NCBI GenBank assembly: GCA_017435245.1
Contig: JAFSFK010000134.1
Coordinates: 1-12,901, forward strand
Direction: 5' to 3'
DNA: 12,901 nucleotides
Origin: Oscillospiraceae bacterium
Lineage (GTDB): Bacteria; Bacillota; Clostridia; Oscillospirales; Oscillospiraceae
The notes under the pieces: model-generated
What the model was told of the DNA's origin: nothing
The model's database searches: none
The model's input: only the letters and a program-made list of their open reading frames with translations
Position numbers and translations under genes: made by a program
Shown: positions 1 through 9,100 of the stretch, piece after piece
Layout: the number at the start of each line of letters is the position of its first letter
Numbering within the stretch: the first letter of the stretch is position 1

Positions 1-33
1 AAATACCAGCAATAAGCGAATCAATCTTTTCAT
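1..33 (-). CDS. 5' end of a probable exported-protein gene (partial, runs off the left edge)
   Basis: Only eleven codons are visible, reading MKRLIRLLLVF. This is the start of a typical signal peptide: two basic residues followed by a hydrophobic stretch. The ATG at 33-31 is preceded by AGGAGGT at 48-42 with nine bases between AGGAGG and ATG. The gene begins 18 bases after the stop codon of the giant surface-protein frame, with no terminator between them, so the two are probably co-transcribed and perhaps translationally coupled. Another ATG at 41-39 hits a stop after two further codons and can be dismissed. The function cannot be told from this fragment. An exported partner of the surface protein is an inference from position only. 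Confidence 0.7.
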   Translation of the reverse strand, partial: MKRLIRLLLVF

Positions 34-41
34 TGTTTCAT

Positions 42-48
42 ACCTCCT
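42..48 (-). promoter_or_regulatory. Ribosome-binding site for the leftmost partial gene
   Basis: AGGAGGT on the minus strand, nine bases (counted from AGGAGG) before the ATG at 33-31. It decides the start: the closer ATG at 41-39 is too near to it and opens only a three-codon frame. Confidence 0.75.
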
Positions 49-51
49 GTC

Positions 52-3000
52 TTATTTGCCGGCCGCAGCCTTTTTCTTTTTACCCAGGATCAGCAAGATC
101 AGCACGATGGCGATGACTGCCACAGCCAGTGCGCCGCCGCCGATCCAAACTGTGGGAGTGATGGTGATGCGATCCTCACCGTCGGTGCTGCCGGTGTCCT
201 GCGCCTGTGCGGAGACCTCAGGCTCGGTAAGGCTTCGGGTGCCGGCGGTTACGATGTAGATGGTGTCGCCGCCCTCATAATTGTAAGCGCCACGGAGCAG
301 CTGGGTCAGGAAACCGGAGTGGAGGCGGATGTTCATATAGGTGTTGCCGGTCAAGCCTTCGGCGGAGATGGCAATACCGGTCTGCTCACCCATATACATA
401 TCGCCGCCCTCGTTGTCCTTGACGATCATCTCGCCGCCCATCTTGTGAGCGCCACGGATGTAGGATCTGCCGTCATATTCGGATGCGTGGTAGTACAGGG
501 CGTAGCCCTCACCGCCGGAGCGGTTGCCGGTAACGGTGACGTTGCTCAGCGTGGAGTCGTCCACCAGCCAGATGCCGCCGCCCTCCGCCTTGGAGGTGTT
601 GTTGGTGACTTCCGTATCGCTGATGTTGATGTAGGAGGCAGTATCTGCGTAAATACCGCCGCCATTGGTGCCGGAGGTGTTGTTGGAGATCACACAGCCT
701 TCCACATACAGTACCGGATGACGCACACGGGTATTTGCGAAGACATCGGTGGCGATGGCACCGCCTTCCAGCGTTGCGTGGTTATCGTCGAAGACGCAAT
801 CCTTCAGCAGGAAGCCGCCCTGGGTCCACATACCGCCGCCTTCGGTTCCGGCGACATTACCCTTGAAGGTACAGCCGGTGATCTCACAGTCCTTCAGCGC
901 AGACATTACATAAACGCCAGCGCCCTGGGCTCCGGAGGTGTTGTTCTCAAACAGGCAATCCTTGACCCGTACGCCCTCCAGACCGAAGAAGATCATCAGA
1001 CCGCCGGCAAAGCTGGTTGCCTTGTTTTCCTTGAAGCTGCAGCCCTCTGCCTGGAAGGACTGGAAGCGGTCCTGGGTACGGACGCCTGCTCCTTCACGGG
1101 CCTCGTTGCCGATGACCTGCACCTTCTTCATGGTGACTGCACTGGGCTGAGCCTCGGTGCCCAGGACGATCAGACCGCCGCCCAGAGAGGCTGCCTTGTT
1201 GTAGGAGATCTCACAGTTTTCGTAGTGACCCACAGAACCTCTCAGATGGTAGATACCGCCGCCCCAGCCGTCGGACTGGTTGCCCGTGATCTTACCGCCG
1301 GTGACGGTGAAGGTGTGGTTCATAGACACATAAACACCGCCGCCGTAGTTCTTGGCGTAGTTGTTTTCGATGACACCGCCGGTCATCTTGGTCTCGGCCT
1401 GGGACTGCAGCAGCATACCGCCGGCAGGTCCGCCGGAACGGTTGCCTGCGATCCGGCCGTTGTTAATGATCAGCTCGGGCTGGGCGTCAATGCCTTCTTT
1501 TTCGTTGGGATAACGGACGGTGACGATGCCGCCGCCGTTCTTCTGTGCGTAGTTGTCCAGAACATTGGTGCCGTTCATGGTTGCCTTGGAACCACGGACC
1601 AGAATGCCGCCGGCGTTGGACTTGGTGGCCTTGTTGTTCTGGATGGTACCGGCGTTGAAGTTACCGGTGGAATACAGCAGGTGGACACCGGCGCCGTCGC
1701 CCTCAGCATAGTTGCCGCTGACGGTACCGCCGTTCATATTGAAGGTACTCTCGCTGCTTGCGAATACACCGCCGCCGCCGTACTTGGCCTGGTTGCCGCT
1801 GACGGTGCCGCCGGACAGGTTCAGCACACTGTACTTCTGGACCAGAATACCGCCTGCAGACTTGGATGCCTTATTGTTGCTGACGGTGCCGCCGGTCATA
1901 TTGACCTTGGTGTAACGGGTAGTTGCGATACCTGCACCGTCGGCAGTTTTGTTGCCGTTGATGTTGCCGCCCCGGATGTTGATTTCGGACTTGTAGGTAG
2001 GACCGTTTTCAAATTCCTTGTAGGTGGCGAAGATACCGCCGCCCTGGGTCTTGGCCTGGTTCTCGCTGATCTTACCGCCGGTAATGGTCAGCTTACTACC
2101 CAGCAGGTTGACACCGCCGCCGTTGGCACCTGCTTCGTTTTTGCTGATGTAGCCGCCGCTGATGGAGATCTCGGTGGTGTAGCTCATAAAGACACCGCCG
2201 CCGCTGCTCTTTGCGGTGTTGTTGACGATAGAGCCGTTCTTGATGGTGACCTTGGATTCCACAACAGCCAGTACGCCGCCGCCGCTGGGAGCGGAGTTCT
2301 TCTGAATGTAGCCGCCGTCCAGAATGAATTCGGTGTTCGGACCATAGATGGCCACGCCGCCGCCGTCGGAGGTTGCGGTGTTGGTGCTGAAGTTACCGCC
2401 CTTGCAGATGAACTTTGCACCCACATCGCCGGAGTGTTTTGCGTAAACACCGCCGCCGGAGGTTGCCTGGTTGCCGTAGATGGTACCGTCGTTCATAGTG
2501 AAGGTAGTACCCAGCAGCATTACGCCGCCGCCCTGACTGCCTGCGATGTTTTCGGTGATTTTGCCGCCCTTATCCAAAGTCAGGCTGGAGTTGGAGCTGA
2601 CATAGATGCCGCCGCCGCCCTTTACAGCTTCGTTCTTGGCAACCAGACCCTCGCCGGAGATGGTCATCTTACTTCCGGTCTGGAGCAGGACACCTGCGCC
2701 GTTGTTTGCCTCGTTGCCCCAGATGGTACCACCGGTCATGTTGATGGTGGTGTTACGGATGGTTGCGATGCCGCCGCCGTCGGGAGCGTTGTTGTGGTTG
2801 ATCTTACCGCCGGACATTTCAATATTGGTGTAGTAAGTGGTATTCTTGTCCACCTCTTTGTAGGTGGCGAAGATACCGCCGCCCTGAACTGCGGAGGAGT
2901 TCTTGATGATTTCACCGCCGGTCAGATTCATATTGACACCCAGTAGGTAGATACCGCCGCCGTGGCTGCCGGCAGTGTTCTCGGTGATCTTGCCGCCGCT

Positions 3001-6000
3001 GACATTCAGCTCGGTGGAGTAGCTCATAAAGATGCCGCCGCCGCTGTACTTGGAGGTGTTGTTGTTGACGCTGCCGCCTTCGATGTTGACCTTGGACTGG
3101 ACGATGGCCAGGATACCGGCGCCGCTGGGAGCGGAGTTCTTCTGGACAGAGCCTTTCTTCACGGTGAAGACGGTGTTCTCGCCACGGATGGCCACGCCGC
3201 CGCCGTCTGTGGTTGCGGTGTTGGTGCTGATGTTGCCGCCGTTCAGGGTGACGACCGCACCCACATCGGCAACGGACTTGCCGTCAGCGGTGCGGCTGCC
3301 GGACTTGGCGTAGATGCCGCCGCCGGAAACTGCGGAGTTTTCAAAGACGTGGCCGTTATTGATGGTGAGCTTGCCGCCCAGAACCACGATGCCGCCGCCC
3401 AGCGTGCCGGCCTCGTTGGCACTGACTCTGCCGCCGTCCATTGTCAGCTGGGAATTGGTGCTGACGAAGATACCGCCGGCTTCGGTGCCAGCCTTATTGT
3501 AGAGGATATAGCTTTCTTCGCCGGACAGGGTCATCTTACTTCCGGTTTGCAGCAGGACACCGCCGGCTGCGTTGGCAGCTTCGTTTTTGTTGATGCTGCC
3601 CTGCGTCATGGTGATCTCGGTGGCACGGATGGTTGCGATACCGGCACCATCGGGAGCCTTGTTTTCAATGATCTCGCCGCCGCTGATGTTGATCTTGGAT
3701 ACCTGAGCAGTGCCGTCCAGCACACACTCGGTGGCGAAGATACCGCCGCCCTGTACACCTGCGGTGTTAGCCTTGATGGTGCCGCCCTGAATCTGAAGCG
3801 TGCAGCCTGCCAGGTAGATGGCACCGCCGTGGGAGGGAGCGTTGTTAGAAGTGAAGCTTCCACTTTCCACAGTGACCAGAGAATCTCTTGCGTAGATGGC
3901 ACCGCCGTTTACCTTGGAAGTATTGCCGGTGAAAATACAGTTGATAAGGGTGAGCTCATTCTTGCTGTTCGTGTAAATGGCACCGCCGTTCTTGGCACTG
4001 TTATTCTGGAATACACAGTTTTCCAGATGTGCCTTGGCACCCTGGCGCAGGCAGATGGCGCCGCCTTCAGTGGTGGAGGTGTTGCCCTCCAGCGTCACAC
4101 CCACCAGCGTTAGCTGACCTCTTGCGTGGATGGCACCGCCGGACCAGCCGCCTTCGGTGGTCTGGGTGTTGCGGTTGTTTGTCAGCTTGCCGCCGAACAT
4201 GGTGAAGCTGCCCTTTTCCAGGTAGATGGCGCCGTAGTTTACGGCAGAACCGTTTGTGATATTACCGCCGGTTTGGCAGTCGGTGATGACCACATCGTGC
4301 TCGTCGCTGCGGATCTTCAGGATCACGTGACTGTTGCCGTCTACGGTGAAGCCGTTCAGACACAGGTGCAGGTCGCCGGTGACGGTCACACCGTCAGAGG
4401 AAGCTACAGTGACGTTGGAGGTCAGATACCAGTAGCCGGAGGTGGGCAGGGTGGTGGAATTGGTCCAGGCTGCCCAGGCCTGATTGTCGTGGCTGCAGTT
4501 CTCGCCGCCGATGCCTGCGCAGTCGCAGTGCTTGTGGTCGCCGCCGTGGGCGATGTACAGGCGGTTATCCTTAACGATGATGGTTCGGTAGGGATCATCG
4601 CTGAAGAAGTAAGCGGAGCAATCCTTGCTGCCCATATCCTCGGAGAGGAAGCGGGGAATGCTGGAGAAGCTGACGGAAATACCGATCTTGGCGGTATCCT
4701 CAGCCAGATCACCCAGCGTGATGGTATTACCAATGGTGAGGTAGAGGTTGCTTTCTGTACCGTTTACGGTGTTGCCGGTGATCTCGGGGTTGCCGGAGAT
4801 GTTGGTAATGCTGCGGGTATGGATGGCACCGCCGTTGGTGCCGGCAGTGTTGCCGGTGAACTTACCGCCCTCAAGGTTCAGAGTGCCGGTGTTGATGATG
4901 GCACCACCGTCCTTGCCGGCTGTATTGCCGGAGAAGCTGCCACCCTTGACGGTGACGGTGGCCTTGCCGCCAATGTAAATGGCGCCGCCGTTGTTGGTTG
5001 CGGTGTTACCGGTGAACTCGCCGCCGTAGATGTTCAGCTGGCAGGTGTTCTGAATGACCGCAACTGCACCGGAATCGTTGGAGGTGTTGTTTGCGAAGAT
5101 ACCGTCGTAGATATTCACAGTACCGGTGGCAGTGCCCATGGTGAAGATGGCACCCATAGATGCGCCGGTGAGCTTACCTGCGGTGTAGGCGCCGTTATCG
5201 ACGTGGGCACCGCAGTCGCAGATGGTCAGGCTGCCGGAGCCGGTAAGACGGTAGATGTTGGTCTTGCCGTCGGTGCCTTCCGCTCTTGCGGTAATGGTCT
5301 TGCCGTTGAGGCACAGGAAAACGTCGTCATTCTTGATCTCGGCAAAGCGGGTATTCAGGGTGACATCGTTCATCAGTACCCAGTAACCTGCGGTGGTGGG
5401 CAGGGAAGTGGTGCTGGTCCAGGGCTGCCACTCTGTAGAAGCAGGAACGCCTGCGTAGTTGTCAGAGTGGGGGTGGATGAAGATCGCCTTCATATGCAGC
5501 TTGTTGCCCTGGTTGACGATCTCATAGTCAGCGTTGTCACTGAAGAAGTATGCGGTGCAGTCGGTGCTGCCCATATCACCGGAGAAGGTTCTGGGCAGGG
5601 TGTTGGTTGCCATGGAAACGCCGATCTTGGCGGTGCCGGTACCGATCTCACCCAGAGTGATGGTCTTGCCGGTGGCCAGATACAGGTTGCTGGTTTTGCC
5701 GTTGGCAGTGTTGCCGGTGATCTCGGGACTGCCGGAGATGCTCAGCACGCTGCCGCTGTGGTGGATAGCGCCGCCATTGACACCGGCGGTGTTGCCGGTG
5801 AACTTACCGCCCTCAAGGTTCAAAGTACCGGTGTTAATGATGACACCGCCGTCCTTGCCGGCTGTATTGCCGGAGAAGGTGCCGCCCTTAATGGTTGCGG
5901 TGGCCTTGGCACCGATGTAGATGGCACCGCCGTTGTTGGTTGCGGTGTTGTTTGTGAATTCGCCGCCGTGGATATTCAGCTGGCAGGTGTTCTGAATGAC

Positions 6001-6099
6001 CGCAACTGCACCGGAATCGTTGGAGGTGTTGTTTGTAAAGATACCGTCGTAGATATTCACAGTACCGGTGGCAGTGCCCATGGTGAAGATGGCACCCAT
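52..6099 (-). CDS. C-terminal remainder of the giant beta-helix surface protein with membrane anchor (2015 aa from the first internal Met)
   Basis: This open segment continues the frame after the TGA; the open frame itself begins at 6159. It contains the rest of module 4, module 5, a sixth header (W-x2-W near residue 545 of this segment), and then about forty beta-helix coils with GGGIY/GGGVF-type turns and Asn-rich strands. It ends in an acidic Thr-rich stretch, a hydrophobic segment of about 23 residues, and GKKKKAAAGK. The C-terminus therefore looks like a membrane anchor with a positive stop-transfer tail. No LPXTG sortase motif is visible. The Met at 6099 is an internal residue conserved in the sibling modules (MGAIFTMG). 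It has no well-spaced Shine-Dalgarno sequence and no signal peptide follows it, so independent export is unlikely. The segment makes sense only as part of the full-length protein. Confidence 0.75.
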   Translation of the reverse strand: MGAIFTMGTATGTVNIYDGIFTNNTSNDSGAVAVIQNTCQLNIHGGEFTNNTATNNGGAIYIGAKATATIKGGTFSGNTAGKDGGVIINTGTLNLEGGKFTGNTAGVNGGAIHHSGSVLSISGSPEITGNTANGKTSNLYLATGKTITLGEIGTGTAKIGVSMATNTLPRTFSGDMGSTDCTAYFFSDNADYEIVNQGNKLHMKAIFIHPHSDNYAGVPASTEWQPWTSTTSLPTTAGYWVLMNDVTLNTRFAEIKNDDVFLCLNGKTITARAEGTDGKTNIYRLTGSGSLTICDCGAHVDNGAYTAGKLTGASMGAIFTMGTATGTVNIYDGIFANNTSNDSGAVAVIQNTCQLNIYGGEFTGNTATNNGGAIYIGGKATVTVKGGSFSGNTAGKDGGAIINTGTLNLEGGKFTGNTAGTNGGAIHTRSITNISGNPEITGNTVNGTESNLYLTIGNTITLGDLAEDTAKIGISVSFSSIPRFLSEDMGSKDCSAYFFSDDPYRTIIVKDNRLYIAHGGDHKHCDCAGIGGENCSHDNQAWAAWTNSTTLPTSGYWYLTSNVTVASSDGVTVTGDLHLCLNGFTVDGNSHVILKIRSDEHDVVITDCQTGGNITNGSAVNYGAIYLEKGSFTMFGGKLTNNRNTQTTEGGWSGGAIHARGQLTLVGVTLEGNTSTTEGGAICLRQGAKAHLENCVFQNNSAKNGGAIYTNSKNELTLINCIFTGNTSKVNGGAIYARDSLVTVESGSFTSNNAPSHGGAIYLAGCTLQIQGGTIKANTAGVQGGGIFATECVLDGTAQVSKINISGGEIIENKAPDGAGIATIRATEITMTQGSINKNEAANAAGGVLLQTGSKMTLSGEESYILYNKAGTEAGGIFVSTNSQLTMDGGRVSANEAGTLGGGIVVLGGKLTINNGHVFENSAVSGGGIYAKSGSRTADGKSVADVGAVVTLNGGNISTNTATTDGGGVAIRGENTVFTVKKGSVQKNSAPSGAGILAIVQSKVNIEGGSVNNNTSKYSGGGIFMSYSTELNVSGGKITENTAGSHGGGIYLLGVNMNLTGGEIIKNSSAVQGGGIFATYKEVDKNTTYYTNIEMSGGKINHNNAPDGGGIATIRNTTINMTGGTIWGNEANNGAGVLLQTGSKMTISGEGLVAKNEAVKGGGGIYVSSNSSLTLDKGGKITENIAGSQGGGVMLLGTTFTMNDGTIYGNQATSGGGVYAKHSGDVGAKFICKGGNFSTNTATSDGGGVAIYGPNTEFILDGGYIQKNSAPSGGGVLAVVESKVTIKNGSIVNNTAKSSGGGVFMSYTTEISISGGYISKNEAGANGGGVNLLGSKLTITGGKISENQAKTQGGGIFATYKEFENGPTYKSEINIRGGNINGNKTADGAGIATTRYTKVNMTGGTVSNNKASKSAGGILVQKYSVLNLSGGTVSGNQAKYGGGGVFASSESTFNMNGGTVSGNYAEGDGAGVHLLYSTGNFNAGTIQNNKATKSNAGGILVRGSKATMNGTNVLDNYAQKNGGGIVTVRYPNEKEGIDAQPELIINNGRIAGNRSGGPAGGMLLQSQAETKMTGGVIENNYAKNYGGGVYVSMNHTFTVTGGKITGNQSDGWGGGIYHLRGSVGHYENCEISYNKAASLGGGLIVLGTEAQPSAVTMKKVQVIGNEAREGAGVRTQDRFQSFQAEGCSFKENKATSFAGGLMIFFGLEGVRVKDCLFENNTSGAQGAGVYVMSALKDCEITGCTFKGNVAGTEGGGMWTQGGFLLKDCVFDDNHATLEGGAIATDVFANTRVRHPVLYVEGCVISNNTSGTNGGGIYADTASYINISDTEVTNNTSKAEGGGIWLVDDSTLSNVTVTGNRSGGEGYALYYHASEYDGRSYIRGAHKMGGEMIVKDNEGGDMYMGEQTGIAISAEGLTGNTYMNIRLHSGFLTQLLRGAYNYEGGDTIYIVTAGTRSLTEPEVSAQAQDTGSTDGEDRITITPTVWIGGGALAVAVIAIVLILLILGKKKKAAAGK
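1600..3753 (-). repeat. Super-repeat of beta-helix coils, period 840-867 bp
   Basis: The landmark GTGGCGAAGATACCGCCGCC on the plus strand recurs at 3731, 2864 and 2024, giving spacings of 867 and 840 bases. A second landmark (AGCTCATAAAGA, encoding part of the FMSY coil) occurs at 3021 and 2181, again 840 apart. Each full unit encodes about ten coils in a fixed order: GIFAT, GIATIR, LLQTG, IYVSS, LLG, YAKSG, VAIRG, LAIV, FMSY, LLG. The third copy is recognisable for about five coils and then diverges. Outer limits are approximate. Confidence 0.75.
4535..5469 (-). repeat. Tandem module 5 of the surface protein (about 940 bp)
   Basis: Third near-identical unit, starting at HSDNYAG. It has an intact TICDCG motif and four coils. 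It ends in a diverged tail and a His/Cys-rich joint (HKHCDC, ENCSH) before the sixth header. The right-hand boundary is approximate. Confidence 0.75.
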
Positions 6100-6129
6100 A
6101 GATGCGCCGGTGAGCTTACCTGCGGTGTA

Positions 6130-6153
6130 GGTGCCGTTATCGACGTGGGCACC
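6130..6153 (-). other. Short hairpin just downstream of the internal TGA
   Basis: In the transcript, GGUGCC and GGCACC form a perfect 6-bp stem around a 12-base loop that contains GU. The stem starts six bases after the UGA. In module 5 the same stem has one G-U pair and in module 3 it is weaker. It could affect readthrough, but the stem is short and mostly follows from conserved coding sequence, so chance is a good explanation. Confidence 0.3.
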
Positions 6154-6159
6154 GCAGTC

Positions 6160-6162
6160 TCA
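6160..6162 (-). other. In-frame TGA replacing a conserved TGC cysteine codon
   Basis: The plus strand reads TCA here, where the equivalent positions 5218-5220 (module 5) and 7099-7101 (module 3) read GCA. A single G-to-T change at 6160 turns TGC into TGA. Flanking bases are essentially identical to the siblings, and the frame stays open on both sides. The lost residue is the first Cys of a CDC motif. Diverged modules 1 and 6 carry Thr at this position, so Cys is not strictly required. Confidence 0.95.
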
Positions 6163-9100
6163 GATGGTCAGGCTGCCGGAGCCGGTGAGACGGTAAATGT
6201 TGGTCTTGCCGTCGGTGCCTGCGGCTCTTGCGGTAACGCTGTGGCCGTTGAGGCACAGGAACACATTGTCATTTTTGATCTCGGCAAAGCGGGTGGTCAG
6301 GGTGACATCCTCGGTCAGCACCCAGTAACCTGCGGTGGTGGGCAGGCTGGTCTTGGAAGTCCAGGGCTGCCACTGAGCAGTGCCTGCGACACCTGCGTAG
6401 CCATCGGTGTGGGGGTGGGAGAAACGCTTCTTCAGATGCAGCTTATTGCCCTGGTTGATGATCTCGTAATCCCCATTGTCACTGAAGAAGTATGCGGAGC
6501 AGTCGGTGCTGCCCATATCATTGCTGATATCCCGGGGCAGGGTATTGGCTGCCACGGAAATACCGATCATATCGGTGCCGGTGGCCATTTCGCCCAGAGC
6601 GATGGACTTGCCGGTGGTGAGGTAGAGGTTGCTTGCCTTACCGTTTGCGGTGTTGCCGATGATCTCGGGATTGCCGGAAACATTGGTAACGCCGCCGGAG
6701 TGGATAGCGCCGCCGTTGGTGCCGGCGGTGTTGCCGGTGAACTTACCGCCCTGAAGGTTTAGGGTGCCGGCATTGATGATGACACCGCCGTCCTTGCCGG
6801 CAGTGTTGCCGGAGAAGGTGCCGCCCTTAATGGTTGCGGTGGCGTTGGCACCGATGTAGATGGCGCCGCCGTTGTTGGTTGCGGTGTTACCCGTGAACTC
6901 GCCGCCGTAGATGTTCAACTGGCAGGTGTTCTGAATAACCGCAACTGCGCCGGAATCATTGCTTTCGTTGTTTGTGAAGATGCCGTCGTAGATATTTACA
7001 GTACCGGTGGCAGTGCCCATGGTGAAGATGGCACCCATAGACGCACCGGTGAGCTTACCTGCGGTGTAAGCACCGTTATCGACGTGGGCACCGCAGTCGC
7101 AGATGGTCAGACTGCCGGAGCCGGTAAGACGGTAGATGTTAGTCTTGCCGTCGGTGCCTGCGGCCCTTGCGGTAATGGTCTTGCCGTTGAGGCACAGATG
7201 GAGATCGTCGTTCTTGATCTCAGCAAAACGCACATTGGCGATTTGTACATTCTCGGTCAGGTAGTAGTAGCCGGAGGTGGGAAGACTGTCGGTTTCGGTC
7301 CAGGGCAGCCAGGTAACGCTGCCTGCAACGCCGGCGTAGCCGTCAGTGTGCTTGTGGTCCTTGACGAACTTGTCCTGAGCCACATCGTAGGAGTAGGTGT
7401 CGCCGCCGAAGGTGATGTTGAAGGTGTCGCCGGAGGCATCCATCATCTTATTGGGATCGGTGGTACCCCGCTTTGCGGTGATGTTCAGCACGGAAGCAGG
7501 ATCCACGTCCTTAAACAGCAGGAACTGCTTATCCTGATCCTTGGTGGCCTCCTGGAGCATCAGGTCAATCGCTGCAGCGCCGTTCTTGGTGGTGTTGCCG
7601 CTGATGGTATTCTTGCCGCTGAGGGTCAGCTTGGAAGAATCGTAGAGGTAAATCGCACCGGCCCAGTCGCTGGAGGAGGTGTTTTTATTACCGGTGACGG
7701 TGCAGCCGCTCATGGTGGCGTTTACAACGCCGGACAGAACCATGGCAGAGCCACCGTTGCCTGCGGAGGTGTTGCCGGAGAAGGTGCTGTTTTTGATCTC
7801 CACTGTACCCACCTTGTACAGCCGCAGTGCGCCGGTGTAGTCGGTGCCCAGATCAGAGCAGCCGGTGACGGTGCAGCCGTCCATATACAGCTTGGCATCG
7901 GATGCGGTGGAGTACATATAGATGGCAGAGCCGCCTGCGGTGGCGGTTGCGGCAGCGCCGGTGCCGTTAACGGTCAGGTTCCGGAAGGTGACGCCGGTCA
8001 GCTTGACAGTAGCGCCGGGGTAGGTGCTGGAGATCGCACCGCCCTGCTTGGCTGTCTTGCCCTCGGTGCCCTCCACGGTAACGTTATACATATTCAGGCT
8101 GGCTGCCCGGGTGGAGGTGTCGGTAGAGTCCTTGAAGATGCCCACGGCACCGCCGTTGGAGGCGCCGGCCTTCAGAATGCCGGTGCCCGTACAGTCGCAG
8201 ATGGTTAGCTTGAAGCCGTTGCTGACACGGAAGATCCGGTCGGGGGAGGTGATGGTGTGACCGTTCAGACAGATGGCAAGTTCGCCGTCAGCGGTGTTCA
8301 GAGCCACCATACCGGTCAGGTCCACATTCTCGGTGAGGTAGTAGTGACCGCTGGTAGGCAAGGAGGTCTTGCTGTTCCACTTCTGCCACACGGCGGAGGA
8401 GATATCTGCGTAGTCGGCGTTGTGTGCATGACCCAGAACGAAGGTGGAGGAAGCCTTGTCGTAGGTATAGAGCTTGCCATCGTTTTCGTAAGTAAAGGCG
8501 ACGGGATCGCCTGCGGTGAGCTTAATAAGACCGTTGGGGTCAGCGTGGCCTCTTTCGGCGGTAATGTACAGCTCGGAGGCGGCACTTGCGTTGGTGAAGC
8601 TGAGGAACTGGGCAACGCTCACTTCGTTGAGCACCAGATTCAGATTGGTTGCGCCATTGGCGGTGTTATCCTTGATCACATTCTTGCCGCTGAGAGTCAG
8701 AGGTGCGGAAGGATTGACATACACTGCGCCTACCCAGTTGTCCTTGGTGCTGCTGTTGCCGGTGACGGTGCAGCCACTCATAGTGGCTGTAGTACCGCTG
8801 AGCATAATGGCAGAAGCGCCGGTACCGGTATTGGAGTTACCGGTGAAGGTACAGTCGGTGAAGGTAGCGGTGGTTGCCTTGACAATGCGCACTGCGCCGG
8901 TATTGGCAGAGCTCTTATCGGTACAACCGCTGACAGTACAACCGTCCATCGTCAAAGAGCTGGTACCGGCTGCGTTGAAGTATACCGCTGCGCCTCCCTT
9001 TTCGGTATCGCTTGCGCCGCCGGTGACGGTGAAGTTACGCAGGGTCACATCCTTGAGGCTCAGGGTCATATTGGTGTGGTAGACGGAGATGGCACCGCCG

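Larger units (their letters stand above)
5470..6411 (-). repeat. Tandem module 4 of the surface protein (942 bp unit, carries the TGA)
   Basis: Second near-identical unit. It shares an uninterrupted 94-base identical run with module 5 (6038-6131 versus 5096-5189), just before the region of the TGA. Besides the TGA, a nearby substitution at 6132 changes Ala to Thr (DNGTYTAG versus DNGAYTAG). Confidence 0.85.

Noticed and set aside
100..4000. Regular CCGCCGCC spacing resembling a CRISPR or other short direct-repeat array
   Set aside because: It is the complement of GGCGGC codons at Gly-Gly turns of the beta-helix coils, in a continuous reading frame with variable spacing.
6097..6099. The ATG at 6099 as a true start for a separate 2015-residue protein
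   Set aside because: It is an internal Met conserved in sibling modules, with no well-placed Shine-Dalgarno sequence and no signal peptide for a protein that otherwise ends in a surface anchor.
319..6762. Long open frames on the plus strand (319-2946, 2962-4113, 4126-6762) opposite the giant gene
   Set aside because: They are mirror frames of the Gly/Thr/Asn-rich repeats, with Ala/Val/Gly-rich nonsense translations and no recognisable domains. The minus strand has a signal peptide, ribosome site and coherent repeats.
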